Notes under the pieces: generated by a model
Told to the model about the DNA's origin: nothing
Databases searched by the model: none
The model's input: the letters and a program-made list of their open reading frames with translations, nothing else
Shown here: positions 1-7,594 of the stretch, piece after piece
Position numbering within the stretch: position 1 is the stretch's first letter
How the letters are laid out: the number at the start of each line of letters is the position of its first letter
From: Streptomyces sp. NRRL F-5630
Lineage (GTDB): Bacteria > Actinomycetota > Actinomycetes > Streptomycetales > Streptomycetaceae
NCBI RefSeq assembly: GCF_000719475.1
Contig: NZ_JOGO01000064.1
Coordinates: forward strand, 1 to 33,594
Direction: 5' to 3'
Length of the DNA stretch: 33,594 nucleotides
Program-made: the position numbers and the translations under genes

Positions 1-183
1 GGGATGGGGCCGGGGAAGCGCCACGGGCCGGGGTGGGGGTCCAGGCCCGTGGCGCGCGCTTCGTCGAAGTGCCGTGTCCCGCTTGCGGTGTGTTGCCTGC
101 CGCACGGGAGACCTGCCGCACGGGACGTCTGCCGCGCGGGCCGGCGTGCGGGACTTCTCCCGCGGGGCACTTCTAGGGCACTG

Positions 184-699
184 CTACCGCACCGTGACGT
201 CGATGCAGTTGTAGAAGGCGTTGCTCGTGTCGGCGATGTTCCACACCGCGAGGACCTTCTGCTTGCCCTTGAGGTTGCCGAAGTTGACGGTGTGGGTCAC
301 GGTGGCGCCCGGCTTGGCACCGCCGTCGTTGAACTCGGCTATCTTCTGGCCGCCGACGAAGTACTGCCAGGTGCTCGTGGAGTGCTGCGCGGTGAGCTTC
401 CAGCTGAACTGCGTCGAGGAGTTGACCGGGGTCGCCACCCAGCCCTTGGAGTCGTCGTCGAGTTCCGCGAAGCGGGAGTTGCCGCCGCTGCAACTCGTCA
501 GGCCCTTGGGCCCCTCGACGCTCTGCGGCTCGTACTTGATGTCGCCACAGGAGACGGTTCCGGCCGCGCACTGGGCCTGCCTGCTCGGCGGATTGCTGAT
601 GTAGCCGTGGGCGCTCGCGGTGCTCGCGCCGAGGGTCAGGGCGAGGGCGGGGGCCAGGACGGCGCCCGCTCCGATGGCGAACTTCCTTTTCGCGTGCAT
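184..699 (-). CDS. Secreted AA10 lytic polysaccharide monooxygenase (chitin-type)
   Basis: Secreted copper enzyme that oxidatively cleaves crystalline polysaccharide, most likely chitin. The 171-residue precursor has a Sec signal peptide (residues 1-30, ending TASA) and begins its mature form with HGYISNPPSR. His31 (mature His1) and His106 (in TAQHSTSTW) form the copper histidine brace, and Phe162 in NAFYNCIDV is the usual axial residue. Four cysteines can form two disulfides. It is a single-domain form with no separate binding module. The ATG at 699 is chosen because GAAGGAGAA lies just upstream and the signal peptide starts there; the longer open frame upstream has no ribosome site. A promoter and DasR-type operator precede it. 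Chitin rather than cellulose activity is inferred from the sequence type and the operator. Confidence 0.93.
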   Translation of the reverse strand: MHAKRKFAIGAGAVLAPALALTLGASTASAHGYISNPPSRQAQCAAGTVSCGDIKYEPQSVEGPKGLTSCSGGNSRFAELDDDSKGWVATPVNSSTQFSWKLTAQHSTSTWQYFVGGQKIAEFNDGGAKPGATVTHTVNFGNLKGKQKVLAVWNIADTSNAFYNCIDVTVR

Positions 700-868
700 G
701 AGTTCTCCTTCACTGCGATCGGCCTGCGGGGAGGCGGTCCGGCGGTTGGGGCGCCGTGCCGTCCCGGGCGGGCCTCTCAGGGTGGGGGTGCAAGAGGCGC
801 GAAGGCGTTTGGCCAGGACCGGTGAACACGGCACGGGAGTACCGGGGTTCCCAAAGGTCTGGGCCACT

Positions 869-880
869 TGGACTAGACCA
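869..880 (-). promoter_or_regulatory. DasR-type operator (dre) in the LPMO promoter
   Basis: TGGACTAGACCA matches the palindromic DasR operator core TGGTCTAGACCA at 11 of 12 positions. It overlaps the proposed -10 box of the LPMO gene, so a bound repressor would block initiation. DasR is the GntR-family N-acetylglucosamine regulator of chitin genes in Streptomyces. A second copy of this quality precedes the chitinase gene in this window. Confidence 0.8.
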
Positions 881-904
881 TACCGAGCCACGTGTTCACG
901 TCAA
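877..904 (-). promoter_or_regulatory. LPMO promoter
   Basis: On the minus strand a -35 TTGACG (899-904) and a -10 TATGGT (877-882) are separated by 16 bases. This is a good housekeeping-type promoter about 180 bases upstream of the LPMO start, and the DasR-type operator overlaps its -10 box. No start site has been mapped. Confidence 0.6.
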
Positions 905-909
905 GGGAG

Positions 910-923
910 TGGAAGCGCTTGAC
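910..923. promoter_or_regulatory. LacI-type half-palindrome upstream of the LPMO promoter
   Basis: TGGAAGCGCTTGAC contains the AGCGCT core of LacI-family operators and agrees with the CebR box TGGGAGCGCTCCCA at 9 of 14 positions. It lies just upstream of the LPMO -35 box. The match is weak and a chance occurrence is possible in GC-rich DNA. Confidence 0.25.
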
Positions 924-1193
924 CCGAGTGCGCCCCCTCCCGGCCCCGGTCGCTGTACCCTGCGCGCGCCGCACGGGAGTTGCCCCTCGGCTCGCGCCGA
1001 GACGGACCGCGCAGCTTCCTCGGACGGCCGCACGGACCCGGGCTGACCCCGCCCGCCCGGAGCCGGCCCTGGAACGCGCACGCTTCGCGCGGGTGTTCGC
1101 CTCCCGCCCTCCCGCGTGGGGAGCGCGCCGTGGGCCCCTGGCCCGGCGATCATCGCGGTAGTCCGTCCTGTCCGTCCCCCAGCGGAGCCCGCC

Positions 1194-2561
1194 GTGAAGG
1201 CATCGATCGTCCTCTACACCTCCGACCTGCGCCTGCACGACCACCCGCCGCTGCGCGCCGCCGCGCGCGAGGCGGAAAAGGTGGTGCCGCTCTTCGTCCG
1301 CGACCCCGGCATCGAGAAGGCCGGCTTCCTCGCGCCCAACCGCGCGGCTTTCCTCGCCGACTGCCTCGGCGACCTCGACGCGGGGCTGCGCGAGCGCGGC
1401 GGGCGGCTCGTCGTGCGCGAGGGTGATCCCGTCCGCGTCGTGCGCGAACTCGTCGGCTCCACGGGTGCGGAGCGCGTCCACGTCGCGGCCGGGCTCAGCG
1501 CGTACGCGAGGAGCCGCGCGGACCGCCTGCGCGCCGCGCTGGAGGAGGCGGGCGCCCAACTCGTCGAGCACGAGGCGGTGATCACGGCGCTGCCGCCCGG
1601 CGAGGTCGTCCCCGGCGGCAAGGACCACTTCGCCGTCTTCACCCCGTACCACCGCCAGTGGGCCACCCAGCGCCTGCGCGACCCCCTCGGCGCGCCCCGC
1701 CAGGTGAGCGTGCCCTCGCACGTCCGCTCGGACGAGGTGCCGCGTCGCGCGGATGTCCCGGGCGTCTCCCCGGCGCTCGCAGAGGGCGGCGAGCGCGAGG
1801 GGCGCGCGCGGCTCGCGGCCTGGTGCCGCGGCGGCGTCGGCCGCTACGAGGACCTGCACGACGACCTCGCCGCCGACGGCACCTCGCGGCTCTCCCCGTA
1901 CCTCCACTTCGGCGCGCTCTCGGCTGCCGAATGCGTGCGCCGGGCCCGCACGACCGGCGGGGCGGGGGCCGACGCCTTCGTGCGGCAGCTGTGCTGGCGC
2001 GACTTCCACCACCAGGTGCTCGCCGCGCGCCCCGCCGTCGCCCACGAGGACTACCGACCGCGCGGCGACCGCTGGCGCACCGGACGGGCGGCCGAGCGCG
2101 AGGCCGCCGCCTGGCGCGAGGGCCGCACCGGCTACCCCGTCGTCGACGCCGCGATGCGCCAGCTCGCGCACGAGGGCTGGATGCACAACCGGGGCAGGCT
2201 CCTCGCCGCGAGCTTCCTGACCAAGACCCTCTACCTCGACTGGCGGCTCGGCGCCGCGCACTTCCTCGACCTCCTCGTCGACGGCGACCTCGCCAACAAC
2301 CAGATGAACTGGCAGTGGGTCGCGGGGACCGGTACCGACACCCGGCCCGGGCGCGTCCTCAATCCGCTCACGCAGGCCCGCAAGTACGACCCCCGGGGCG
2401 ACTACGTACGCCGCTGGGTCCCTGAGCTGCGCGGCGTCGAAGGGCGCGCGGTGCACGAGCCGTGGAAGCTCGGGCCCGGGGCGTACGAGGGCTACCCCGC
2501 GCCGCTCGTCGACCTCGCCGAGGGCCGCGACCGCTTCCGCGCCGCCCGCGAGCGGGGCTGA
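1194..2561 (+). CDS. phr: Deoxyribodipyrimidine photolyase (class I CPD photolyase)
   Basis: Light-driven flavoenzyme that splits cyclobutane pyrimidine dimers in DNA. The 455-residue protein has an N-terminal antenna domain (VLYTSDLRLHDHPPL, first ~130 residues) and a C-terminal FAD domain. The FAD domain shows CWRDFHHQ, GYPVVDAAMRQL, WMHNRGR, NNQMNWQWVAG and LNPLTQARKYDP, all characteristic of class I photolyases. Tryptophans of the electron-transfer chain are present in the expected segments. The GTG at 1194 is chosen because the photolyase fold begins right after it and GGAG lies 7 bases upstream; an upstream in-frame start would add 26 unrelated residues. Some Streptomyces photolyases use a deazaflavin antenna; which one is bound here cannot be read from sequence. 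A hairpin follows the gene. Confidence 0.95.
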   Translation: MKASIVLYTSDLRLHDHPPLRAAAREAEKVVPLFVRDPGIEKAGFLAPNRAAFLADCLGDLDAGLRERGGRLVVREGDPVRVVRELVGSTGAERVHVAAGLSAYARSRADRLRAALEEAGAQLVEHEAVITALPPGEVVPGGKDHFAVFTPYHRQWATQRLRDPLGAPRQVSVPSHVRSDEVPRRADVPGVSPALAEGGEREGRARLAAWCRGGVGRYEDLHDDLAADGTSRLSPYLHFGALSAAECVRRARTTGGAGADAFVRQLCWRDFHHQVLAARPAVAHEDYRPRGDRWRTGRAAEREAAAWREGRTGYPVVDAAMRQLAHEGWMHNRGRLLAASFLTKTLYLDWRLGAAHFLDLLVDGDLANNQMNWQWVAGTGTDTRPGRVLNPLTQARKYDPRGDYVRRWVPELRGVEGRAVHEPWKLGPGAYEGYPAPLVDLAEGRDRFRAARERG

Positions 2562-2608
2562 GCCGCACCGGGGGTGTGCGAGGGGAATGCGAGGGCACGC
2601 GGAGCCGT

Positions 2609-2629
2609 GGCGGAGGCACCCCCTCCGCC
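2609..2629 (+). terminator. Hairpin terminator after photolyase
   Basis: GGCGGAGG and CCTCCGCC form a perfect 8-bp stem with a 5-base loop, 47 bases after the photolyase stop codon. There is no T-run, which is common for Streptomyces terminators. Confidence 0.5.
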
Positions 2630-2693
2630 CGCTTCGGGGTCCGTACCGCGCGTGACAAGCAGCGCACATCGTGTCGAAACGGGGTAAAAGGGT

Positions 2694-2713
2694 GTTTTCC
2701 GCCGCTGGAAAAC
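2694..2713. promoter_or_regulatory. AT-rich palindrome upstream of aldo/keto reductase
   Basis: GTTTTCC and GGAAAAC form a perfect 7-bp inverted repeat with a 6-base spacer. Runs of A and T are conspicuous in this GC-rich window. It lies about 90 bases before the aldo/keto reductase start, where an operator would be expected. I do not recognise the regulator. Confidence 0.45.
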
Positions 2714-2800
2714 GGGGAGGCGAACCCCCGTGGCGGTGGAGCACTCGCCCGCGCGCGATCCGTACGGCTCCCGCCCCCGCCGACCTACCGAGGAGGGCAC

Positions 2801-3634
2801 GTGCCCGCAGTACCGAACATCACCCTCAACAACGGCGTGGAGATCCCCCAGCTCGGCTTCGGGGTCTTCCAGATCCCGCCGGAGAAGACCAAGGAGGCCA
2901 CGCTCAGTGCCCTCGACGTCGGCTACCGGCACATCGACACCGCCGAGATGTACGGCAACGAGAAGGAGGTCGGGCAGGCGGTCCGCGAGTCCGGGATCGA
3001 CCGGGCGGAGCTCTTCGTCACGAGCAAGCTCAACAACGGCTTCCATGCCCACGACGACGCGCTCGCCGCCTTCGACCAGACCCTCGCCGATCTCGACATC
3101 GGCTATCTGGACCTCTTCCTGATCCACTGGCCGCTGCCGAAGGTCGGCGACTTCGTCGAGACCTGGAAGGCGCTGGAGGAGGTCTACCGCTCGGGCCGCG
3201 CCAAGGCGATCGGCGTCTCGAACTTCCAGCCGCACCACCTGCGGCGCCTCCTGGAGGAGACGGAGGTCGTCCCCGCCGTCAACCAGATCGAGGTGCACCC
3301 GTACCTGACCCAGGAGGAGGTGCGCGCCTTCGGTGCCGAGCACGACATCGCGACCGAGGCGTGGTCCCCGATCGCGCAGGGCCTCGTCCTGAAGGACCCG
3401 GTGATCACGAGCATCGCGAACCGCCTCGGCAAGACACCCGCGCAGGTGACGCTCCGCTGGCACATCCAGCGCGGCGACATCGTCTTCCCGAAGTCCGTCA
3501 CGCGCTCCCGCGTCGAGGAGAACTTCGCCCTCTTCGACTTCGCGCTGACGGAGGGCGACATGTCCGAGATCTCGGCCCTGAACCGCGACGAGCGCACGGG
3601 ATTCCACCCGGACGAGTTCAACTACGTGCCGTAG
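2801..3634 (+). CDS. Aldo/keto reductase (2,5-diketogluconate reductase-like)
   Basis: Cytoplasmic NADPH-dependent reductase of aldehydes and ketones, TIM-barrel fold, 277 residues. The catalytic tetrad is complete: Asp46 and Tyr51 (HIDTAEMYGNE), Lys76 (VTSKL) and His109 (LIHWP). The signature AIGVSNF and the NADPH-binding PKS segment (IVFPKSVT) are present. It is closest in form to the AKR5-like 2,5-diketo-D-gluconate reductases, but the natural substrate cannot be told. The GTG at 2801 is chosen because AGGAGGG lies 3-10 bases upstream and the family's N-terminus (NITLNNGVEIPQLGFG) follows immediately. It stands alone, with its own palindrome upstream and a hairpin downstream. Confidence 0.93.
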   Translation: MPAVPNITLNNGVEIPQLGFGVFQIPPEKTKEATLSALDVGYRHIDTAEMYGNEKEVGQAVRESGIDRAELFVTSKLNNGFHAHDDALAAFDQTLADLDIGYLDLFLIHWPLPKVGDFVETWKALEEVYRSGRAKAIGVSNFQPHHLRRLLEETEVVPAVNQIEVHPYLTQEEVRAFGAEHDIATEAWSPIAQGLVLKDPVITSIANRLGKTPAQVTLRWHIQRGDIVFPKSVTRSRVEENFALFDFALTEGDMSEISALNRDERTGFHPDEFNYVP

Positions 3635-3657
3635 GCGGCCTCCGCCGCGACGTACGT

Positions 3658-3689
3658 GCCCCCGGGCCCGCTCCGGCGCGGCCGGGGGC
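3658..3689 (+). terminator. Hairpin terminator after aldo/keto reductase
   Basis: GCCCCCGG and CCGGGGGC form a perfect 8-bp stem around a GC-rich 16-base loop, 24 bases after the reductase stop codon. It separates this gene from the promoter of the next. Confidence 0.5.
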
Positions 3690-3757
3690 GTTCGCGCAAC
3701 CGCGCCGACCCCCCGGCGGGCGCCCCGTACGGCTCGGCAGGTCCCTCCGCGCCGCGC

Positions 3758-3788
3758 TTGACTTGAAGTGCGCTCCAGTTCGTAGCGT
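3758..3788 (+). promoter_or_regulatory. MerR-type promoter of the short-chain dehydrogenase
   Basis: A -35 TTGACT (3758-3763) and a -10 TAGCGT (3783-3788) are separated by 19 bases, the over-long spacer typical of MerR-family-controlled promoters. The spacer begins TGAAGTGCGCTCCAG, resembling MerR-family operators. The ATG at 3796 lies only 7 bases after the -10 box, so the transcript is probably leaderless. No MerR gene is in the window. Confidence 0.6.
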
Positions 3789-3795
3789 CGCCGCC

Positions 3796-4767
3796 ATGAC
3801 TCGTCACCAGCAACGCCCCCTCGGTTCCCCCTTCGGCCACGACTCCACCGCGAGCGAGGTGCTCTCCGGTGTCGATCTCGGCGGCAGGCTCGCCGTCGTC
3901 ACCGGGGGCTACTCCGGGATCGGCCTGGAGACCACCCGTGCCCTCGCCGGGGCGGGCGCGCACGTCCTCGTGCCCGCCCGCAGGCCCGGGGCGGCGCGCG
4001 AGGCGCTCGCGGGCATCGAGGGCACCGAGGTCGCCGCGCTCGACCTCGGCGACCTCGACAGCGTCCGCGCCTTCGCCGATGAGTTCCTCGGCTCGGGCCG
4101 CCCGATCGATCTTCTCATCAACAACGCGGGGATCATGGCCTGCCCCGAGACACGCGTCGGACCCGGCTGGGAGGCCCAGTTCGGCACGAACCACCTCGGC
4201 CACCACGCCCTCACCAACCTCCTGCGCCCCGCACTGGTCGCGGACGGCGGTGCCCGCGTCGTCGCGCTGTCCTCCGCGGGGCACCTGCGCTCCGGCATCC
4301 GCTGGGACGACATCGACTTCCGCGAGGGCTACGACAAGTGGAAGGCGTACGGGCAGGCCAAGACGGCCAACGTGCTCTTCGCCGTCCAGCTCGACGCGCT
4401 CGCCGCCGAGGACGGCGTCCGGGCCTTCGCGCTGCACCCCGGAGGCATCCTCACCCCGCTCCAGCGTCACCTGGAGCGCCAGGAGATGGTGGACAAGGGC
4501 TGGATCGACGAGCGGGGGGAACTGGCCGAGCCCGCCTTCAAGACCCCCGAGCAGGGCGCGGCGACGACCGTCTTCGCCGCGGCCTCGCCGCTCCTCGACG
4601 GTCTCGGTGGCCTCTACCTGGAGGACTGCGAGGTCGCCCTCCCCGCCGACGAGGCCCCCGAGGGCAGCGGCGGCGTCGAGGACTGGGCGATCGACCCCGA
4701 GCAGGCGGCCCGGCTCTGGGCCCTCTCGGCCCAGCGCACGGGTATCGATACCTTCGGGCGCGGCTGA
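3796..4767 (+). CDS. Short-chain dehydrogenase/reductase
   Basis: Rossmann-fold NAD(P)-dependent oxidoreductase, 323 residues. The cofactor motif TGGYSGIG is at residues 36-43, the structural NNAG at 109-112, and the catalytic Ser (LSSAG, ~160), Tyr185 and Lys189 (YGQAK) are present. The ~30-residue N-terminal extension and long C-terminal tail resemble the retinol dehydrogenase/protochlorophyllide reductase-like SDR group. The substrate is unknown. The ATG at 3796 has no Shine-Dalgarno sequence, consistent with a leaderless transcript from the MerR-type promoter just upstream. This suggests induction by an electrophile, metal or oxidative signal, but that is inference. The last codons contain a perfect 12-bp palindrome, GGTATCGATACC, at 4741-4752. 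Confidence 0.9.
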   Translation: MTRHQQRPLGSPFGHDSTASEVLSGVDLGGRLAVVTGGYSGIGLETTRALAGAGAHVLVPARRPGAAREALAGIEGTEVAALDLGDLDSVRAFADEFLGSGRPIDLLINNAGIMACPETRVGPGWEAQFGTNHLGHHALTNLLRPALVADGGARVVALSSAGHLRSGIRWDDIDFREGYDKWKAYGQAKTANVLFAVQLDALAAEDGVRAFALHPGGILTPLQRHLERQEMVDKGWIDERGELAEPAFKTPEQGAATTVFAAASPLLDGLGGLYLEDCEVALPADEAPEGSGGVEDWAIDPEQAARLWALSAQRTGIDTFGRG

Positions 4768-4773
4768 GGGAGC

Positions 4774-4853
4774 GGGGAGCGGAGCGGTACGAGGAGTGCG
4801 GACCGGGCCGAACGGCGCGCGCCCGTTCCCGTACCACGCCGCGTCCGCTCCCC
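4774..4853. terminator. Bidirectional terminator between convergent genes
   Basis: GGGGAGCGGA (4774-4783) pairs perfectly with TCCGCTCCCC (4844-4853), and GGTAC (4786-4790) pairs with GTACC (4831-4835) inside it. The structure fills the gap between the convergent SDR and luciferase-like genes and could stop transcription from both sides. Confidence 0.5.
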
Positions 4854-4860
4854 GGCGTCC

Positions 4861-5709
4861 TCAGCCCTTCAGCTCCAGCACACCCGCCAGCTCCCGCCAT
4901 CCGGCGCGCGGCAGCGCGTCGGCGTTGCCGTCGAGGAGCTGGACGGCGACGTGGTCGGCGCCCGCCTCGTGGTACTCCGCGATCCTGCCCCGCACCGTCT
5001 CCGGGGAGCCCCACACGACCGTCGCGTCCACGAGCCGGTCGCTGCCGCCCGCGCGGAAGTCCTCCTCGGTGAAGCCGAGGCGCAGCCAGTTGTTGGTGTA
5101 GTTCGGCAGCTTGAGGTACATCTCCAGGGCCTGCCGTCCGATCGCTCGTGCCCGCTCGCCGTCCTCGCTCAGCACGACCTTCACCTCGGGCGCGAGCAGG
5201 GGGTCCGGGCCCAGGATCTCGCGGGCCTCGGCGGTGTGCTGCGGCGTCACGAGGTACGGGTGCGCGCCGGCCGCGCGGGTCCCGGCCAGCTTCAGCATCT
5301 TGGGGCCGAGCGCCGCGAGCACGCGGCGCTCGGCGGGAACGGGGCGCGGGGCCGCGTCGAGCGTGTCGAGGTAGGCGACCATCGTCGAGTACGGCTTGTG
5401 GTAGTTCTTCACCGCGGGCGCGTGGCTCGCGCCGAGCCCCAGCAAGTAGCGGCCCGGGTGCGCCTCGTCGAGGTCCGACGCCTCGGCGGCGACGTCCTCG
5501 GCCGTGTGCTCCCAGATGTTGAGGATGCCGTTGGCGACGGTGATCCGCGAGGTCGCCGCGACGAGCGCGGCGGCCCCCGTCACGCTGCTGTTCCCGCCGA
5601 GCCACACGGCCCCGTACCCCAGCTCCTCCAGCTCAGCGGTCGCCTCCTGGGCGACCGGGTCCCCCTTGCTCAGCAGTCCGTTCCAGATACCGATACGGCC
5701 GATGCCCAT
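4861..5709 (-). CDS. Luciferase-like F420-type oxidoreductase (MSMEG_4141-like)
   Basis: Putative coenzyme F420-dependent oxidoreductase of the luciferase-like (LLM) TIM-barrel superfamily, 282 residues. The N-terminus GRIGIWNGLL, the segment TSRITVANGILNIWEHTAED and the glycine-rich GRYLLGLGASHAP fit the actinobacterial MSMEG_4141-like subgroup. The substrate and reaction are unknown, and FMN use cannot be excluded. The ATG at 5709 is chosen over an in-frame start 13 codons upstream because GAAGGGA lies just before it and homologous sequence begins there. It is transcribed alone, convergent with the SDR gene. Confidence 0.85.
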   Translation of the reverse strand: MGIGRIGIWNGLLSKGDPVAQEATAELEELGYGAVWLGGNSSVTGAAALVAATSRITVANGILNIWEHTAEDVAAEASDLDEAHPGRYLLGLGASHAPAVKNYHKPYSTMVAYLDTLDAAPRPVPAERRVLAALGPKMLKLAGTRAAGAHPYLVTPQHTAEAREILGPDPLLAPEVKVVLSEDGERARAIGRQALEMYLKLPNYTNNWLRLGFTEEDFRAGGSDRLVDATVVWGSPETVRGRIAEYHEAGADHVAVQLLDGNADALPRAGWRELAGVLELKG

Positions 5710-6302
5710 GCCTGTCCCTTCGTCGGACCGTGTGTCACCCGGCGGCAACCGCGCCGGTCGTCACAGCTATTCCCCTTCCGCGCCCCGCCCCGTCCACCGG
5801 CACGGGACCTTCACCGCGCGGAAAGTTTGTCCCGGCGGGCTGAGCGCGAAGGCGACAGCCGCCGCCGCGCGCCTCGAAGCGGGCCAGAACGCCGCCGCAC
5901 ACCCGCCTCTCGCGGGCAGGACTGCGCCTGCCGGGGGCGTGACCCCCCGCTCGGCCACCGACCGCGCCGCCGACGGTACGGGCCACCGTGTTCACCCCGT
6001 CGGCCGAGGCGCCGTGCTCCACCGGGGGCGCCCGGGTGGACCGCCCCCGTACCGGAACGGGCTCGTACAGGCGGGCGACACCGCGCGGGTGCGGGACGCG
6101 CGTGCGCGCGCGTAAAGGCGCGGGATGCTCGCCGCCGCACCGCTCGGCGAGGTGGCGCGGGAGCGGCCGGGGCCATGCAGCGGCGGGCTGACGGTCCACC
6201 GCAGGCCCGATCGAGTGAGACGGCCCCGCCCACGAGCCGCCGCCCTGCCCGGAGCGCCCCCGGGAGCCACTCCCTCACGACGGTCACCGAGGACGCGGTG
6301 AC
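5710..6302. other. Gene-poor interval
   Basis: About 590 bases with no frame I can support: the open frames on both strands give Arg/Pro/Gly-rich low-complexity translations without recognisable motifs. It must hold the promoter of the gene starting at 5709, but I see no clear one. At 6096-6114 there is a 19-bp alternating purine-pyrimidine tract. Confidence 0.5.
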
Positions 6303-6328
6303 GCACGCGGTGCCGGGGCACCGCATGC
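6303..6328 (-). terminator. Hairpin terminator after ssuD
   Basis: GCGGTGC and GCACCGC form a 7-bp stem with a CGGG loop, extended by GCA/TGC beyond one mismatch. It lies 14 bases downstream of the monooxygenase stop codon on the minus strand. Confidence 0.5.
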
Positions 6329-6341
6329 CTGACAACTCGTT

Positions 6342-7466
6342 CTACGGCCGCGCGAGCGACGGGCGTCTTGCGGGGCTCCGCCACAGTCCGCGGCGCTCCA
6401 GGAGCGGCAGCACTCCCTCGCCGAACCAGTACGCCTCTTCCAGGTGCGGGTAGCCGGAGAGGACGAACTCGTCGACGCCCACCGCGTGGTACTCCTCGAC
6501 GAGCCGCGCCACCTCCTCGTGCGAGCCGACCATCGCGGTGCCCGCGCCGCCCCGGACGAGTCCGACGCCCGCCCACAGGTTCGGGTGGATCTCCAGTGCG
6601 TCGCGCCGCCCGCCGTGCAGCGCGATCATCCGCCGCTGACCCTCCGACTCGCTGCGCGCGAGACCTCGTTGCACGTCCTCGACGAGCTTCTCGTCGATCC
6701 CGTCGAGCAGCCGCGCCGCCTCCGCCCACGCGTCCGCGGAGCGGTCCCTCGTAATCGTGTGCAGCCGGACGCCGAAGCGCACCTCACGTCCCTCGCGGGC
6801 CGCCAACTCCCGTACCGCGCCGATCTTCTCCGCGACGGCGGCGGGCGGCTCACCCCACGTCAGGTACACGTCCGCGTGCCGTGCCGCGACGCGCAGTGCG
6901 GCGGGCGAGGAGCCGCCGAAGTACACGGGCGGCACGGGGTCGGGGAGCCGCCCGAGGCGCGCGCCCTCGACCGCGAGGTGCTCACCGGCGTGGTCCACGG
7001 TCTCGCCGCGCCACAACCTCCCTGCCACAGACAGGAATTCGTCTGTACGGGCATAGCGCTCCTCCTTGTCGAGGAAGTCCCCGAACGCGCGCTGCTCGGC
7101 GCTCTCGCCGCCGGTCACCACGTTGAGCAGCAGCCGCCCGCCCGACTGCCACTGGTAGGAGGCGGCCATCTGCGCGGCGAGGGTCGGGGAGAGCGCGCCG
7201 GGCCGGAAGGCCACCAGAAACCTGAGGCGCTCAGTGTGCCGGCTGATCATCGCCGTCGTCAGCCAGGCGTCCTCGCACCACGTGCCGGTCGGTGTCAACG
7301 CGCCCTCGAAGCCCAGCTGTTCGGCGGAGCGCGCGATGAGGGCAAGGTAATCGACGGACGGCGGACGGTCGCTGCCGCTCGCGGTCACGGGGGTGCCGTG
7401 GCCGCCGCCGACGACCTCGCGGCTGTCGCCGTTGGTGGGCAGGAACCAGTGGAAGGTCAGGGGCAC
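6342..7466 (-). CDS. ssuD: FMNH2-dependent alkanesulfonate monooxygenase (SsuD type)
   Basis: Two-component flavin monooxygenase that cleaves alkanesulfonates to aldehyde and sulfite, supplying sulfur when sulfate is scarce. The 374-residue protein follows the SsuD pattern closely: FHWFLPTNGD near the start, TGTWCEDAW (with the active-site Cys), VTGG, PPVYFGGSS, YLTWGEPPAAVAEKI, the Arg-x-His pair in GVRLHT, and NLWAGVGLVRGGAGTA carrying the mobile-loop Arg. The GTG at 7466 is chosen because CGGAG lies 7 bases upstream and SsuD proteins start at this point; upstream in-frame residues are Arg/Pro-rich noise. No flavin reductase or ssuABC transporter gene is adjacent. A short leader peptide gene lies 128 bases upstream and probably controls it. 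Confidence 0.85.
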   Translation of the reverse strand: MPLTFHWFLPTNGDSREVVGGGHGTPVTASGSDRPPSVDYLALIARSAEQLGFEGALTPTGTWCEDAWLTTAMISRHTERLRFLVAFRPGALSPTLAAQMAASYQWQSGGRLLLNVVTGGESAEQRAFGDFLDKEERYARTDEFLSVAGRLWRGETVDHAGEHLAVEGARLGRLPDPVPPVYFGGSSPAALRVAARHADVYLTWGEPPAAVAEKIGAVRELAAREGREVRFGVRLHTITRDRSADAWAEAARLLDGIDEKLVEDVQRGLARSESEGQRRMIALHGGRRDALEIHPNLWAGVGLVRGGAGTAMVGSHEEVARLVEEYHAVGVDEFVLSGYPHLEEAYWFGEGVLPLLERRGLWRSPARRPSLARP

Positions 7467-7594
7467 GGGAAAGCTCCGTTCGGCACGGCGGACCCGCCGG
7501 GGCGCGCGGGGAGGAGCACGGCGCAGGCGCTCGGTGGGCGCGGCGCGACGCCGTACGGGGAAGGGACGGAGGTGGTACGGGGCAGGGGCGCCGC

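Noticed and set aside
2584..2616. SigR-like promoter (GGAAT followed after 18 bases by GTG) before the aldo/keto reductase
   Set aside because: The -10 part does not match GTT well, and the region overlaps the photolyase terminator.
873..2744. A 623-codon open frame on the minus strand opposite the photolyase
   Set aside because: It is an Arg/Ala/Gly-rich shadow of the photolyase gene with no recognisable motif; long antisense frames are expected in GC-rich DNA.
2671..3795. Long N-terminal extension of the SDR frame
   Set aside because: It is a shadow of the aldo/keto reductase; the SDR fold starts after the ATG at 3796, which has its own promoter.
6096..6114. Alternating purine-pyrimidine (Z-DNA-prone) tract
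   Set aside because: Short CG-rich alternating tracts are common in DNA of this composition and nothing ties this one to a function.
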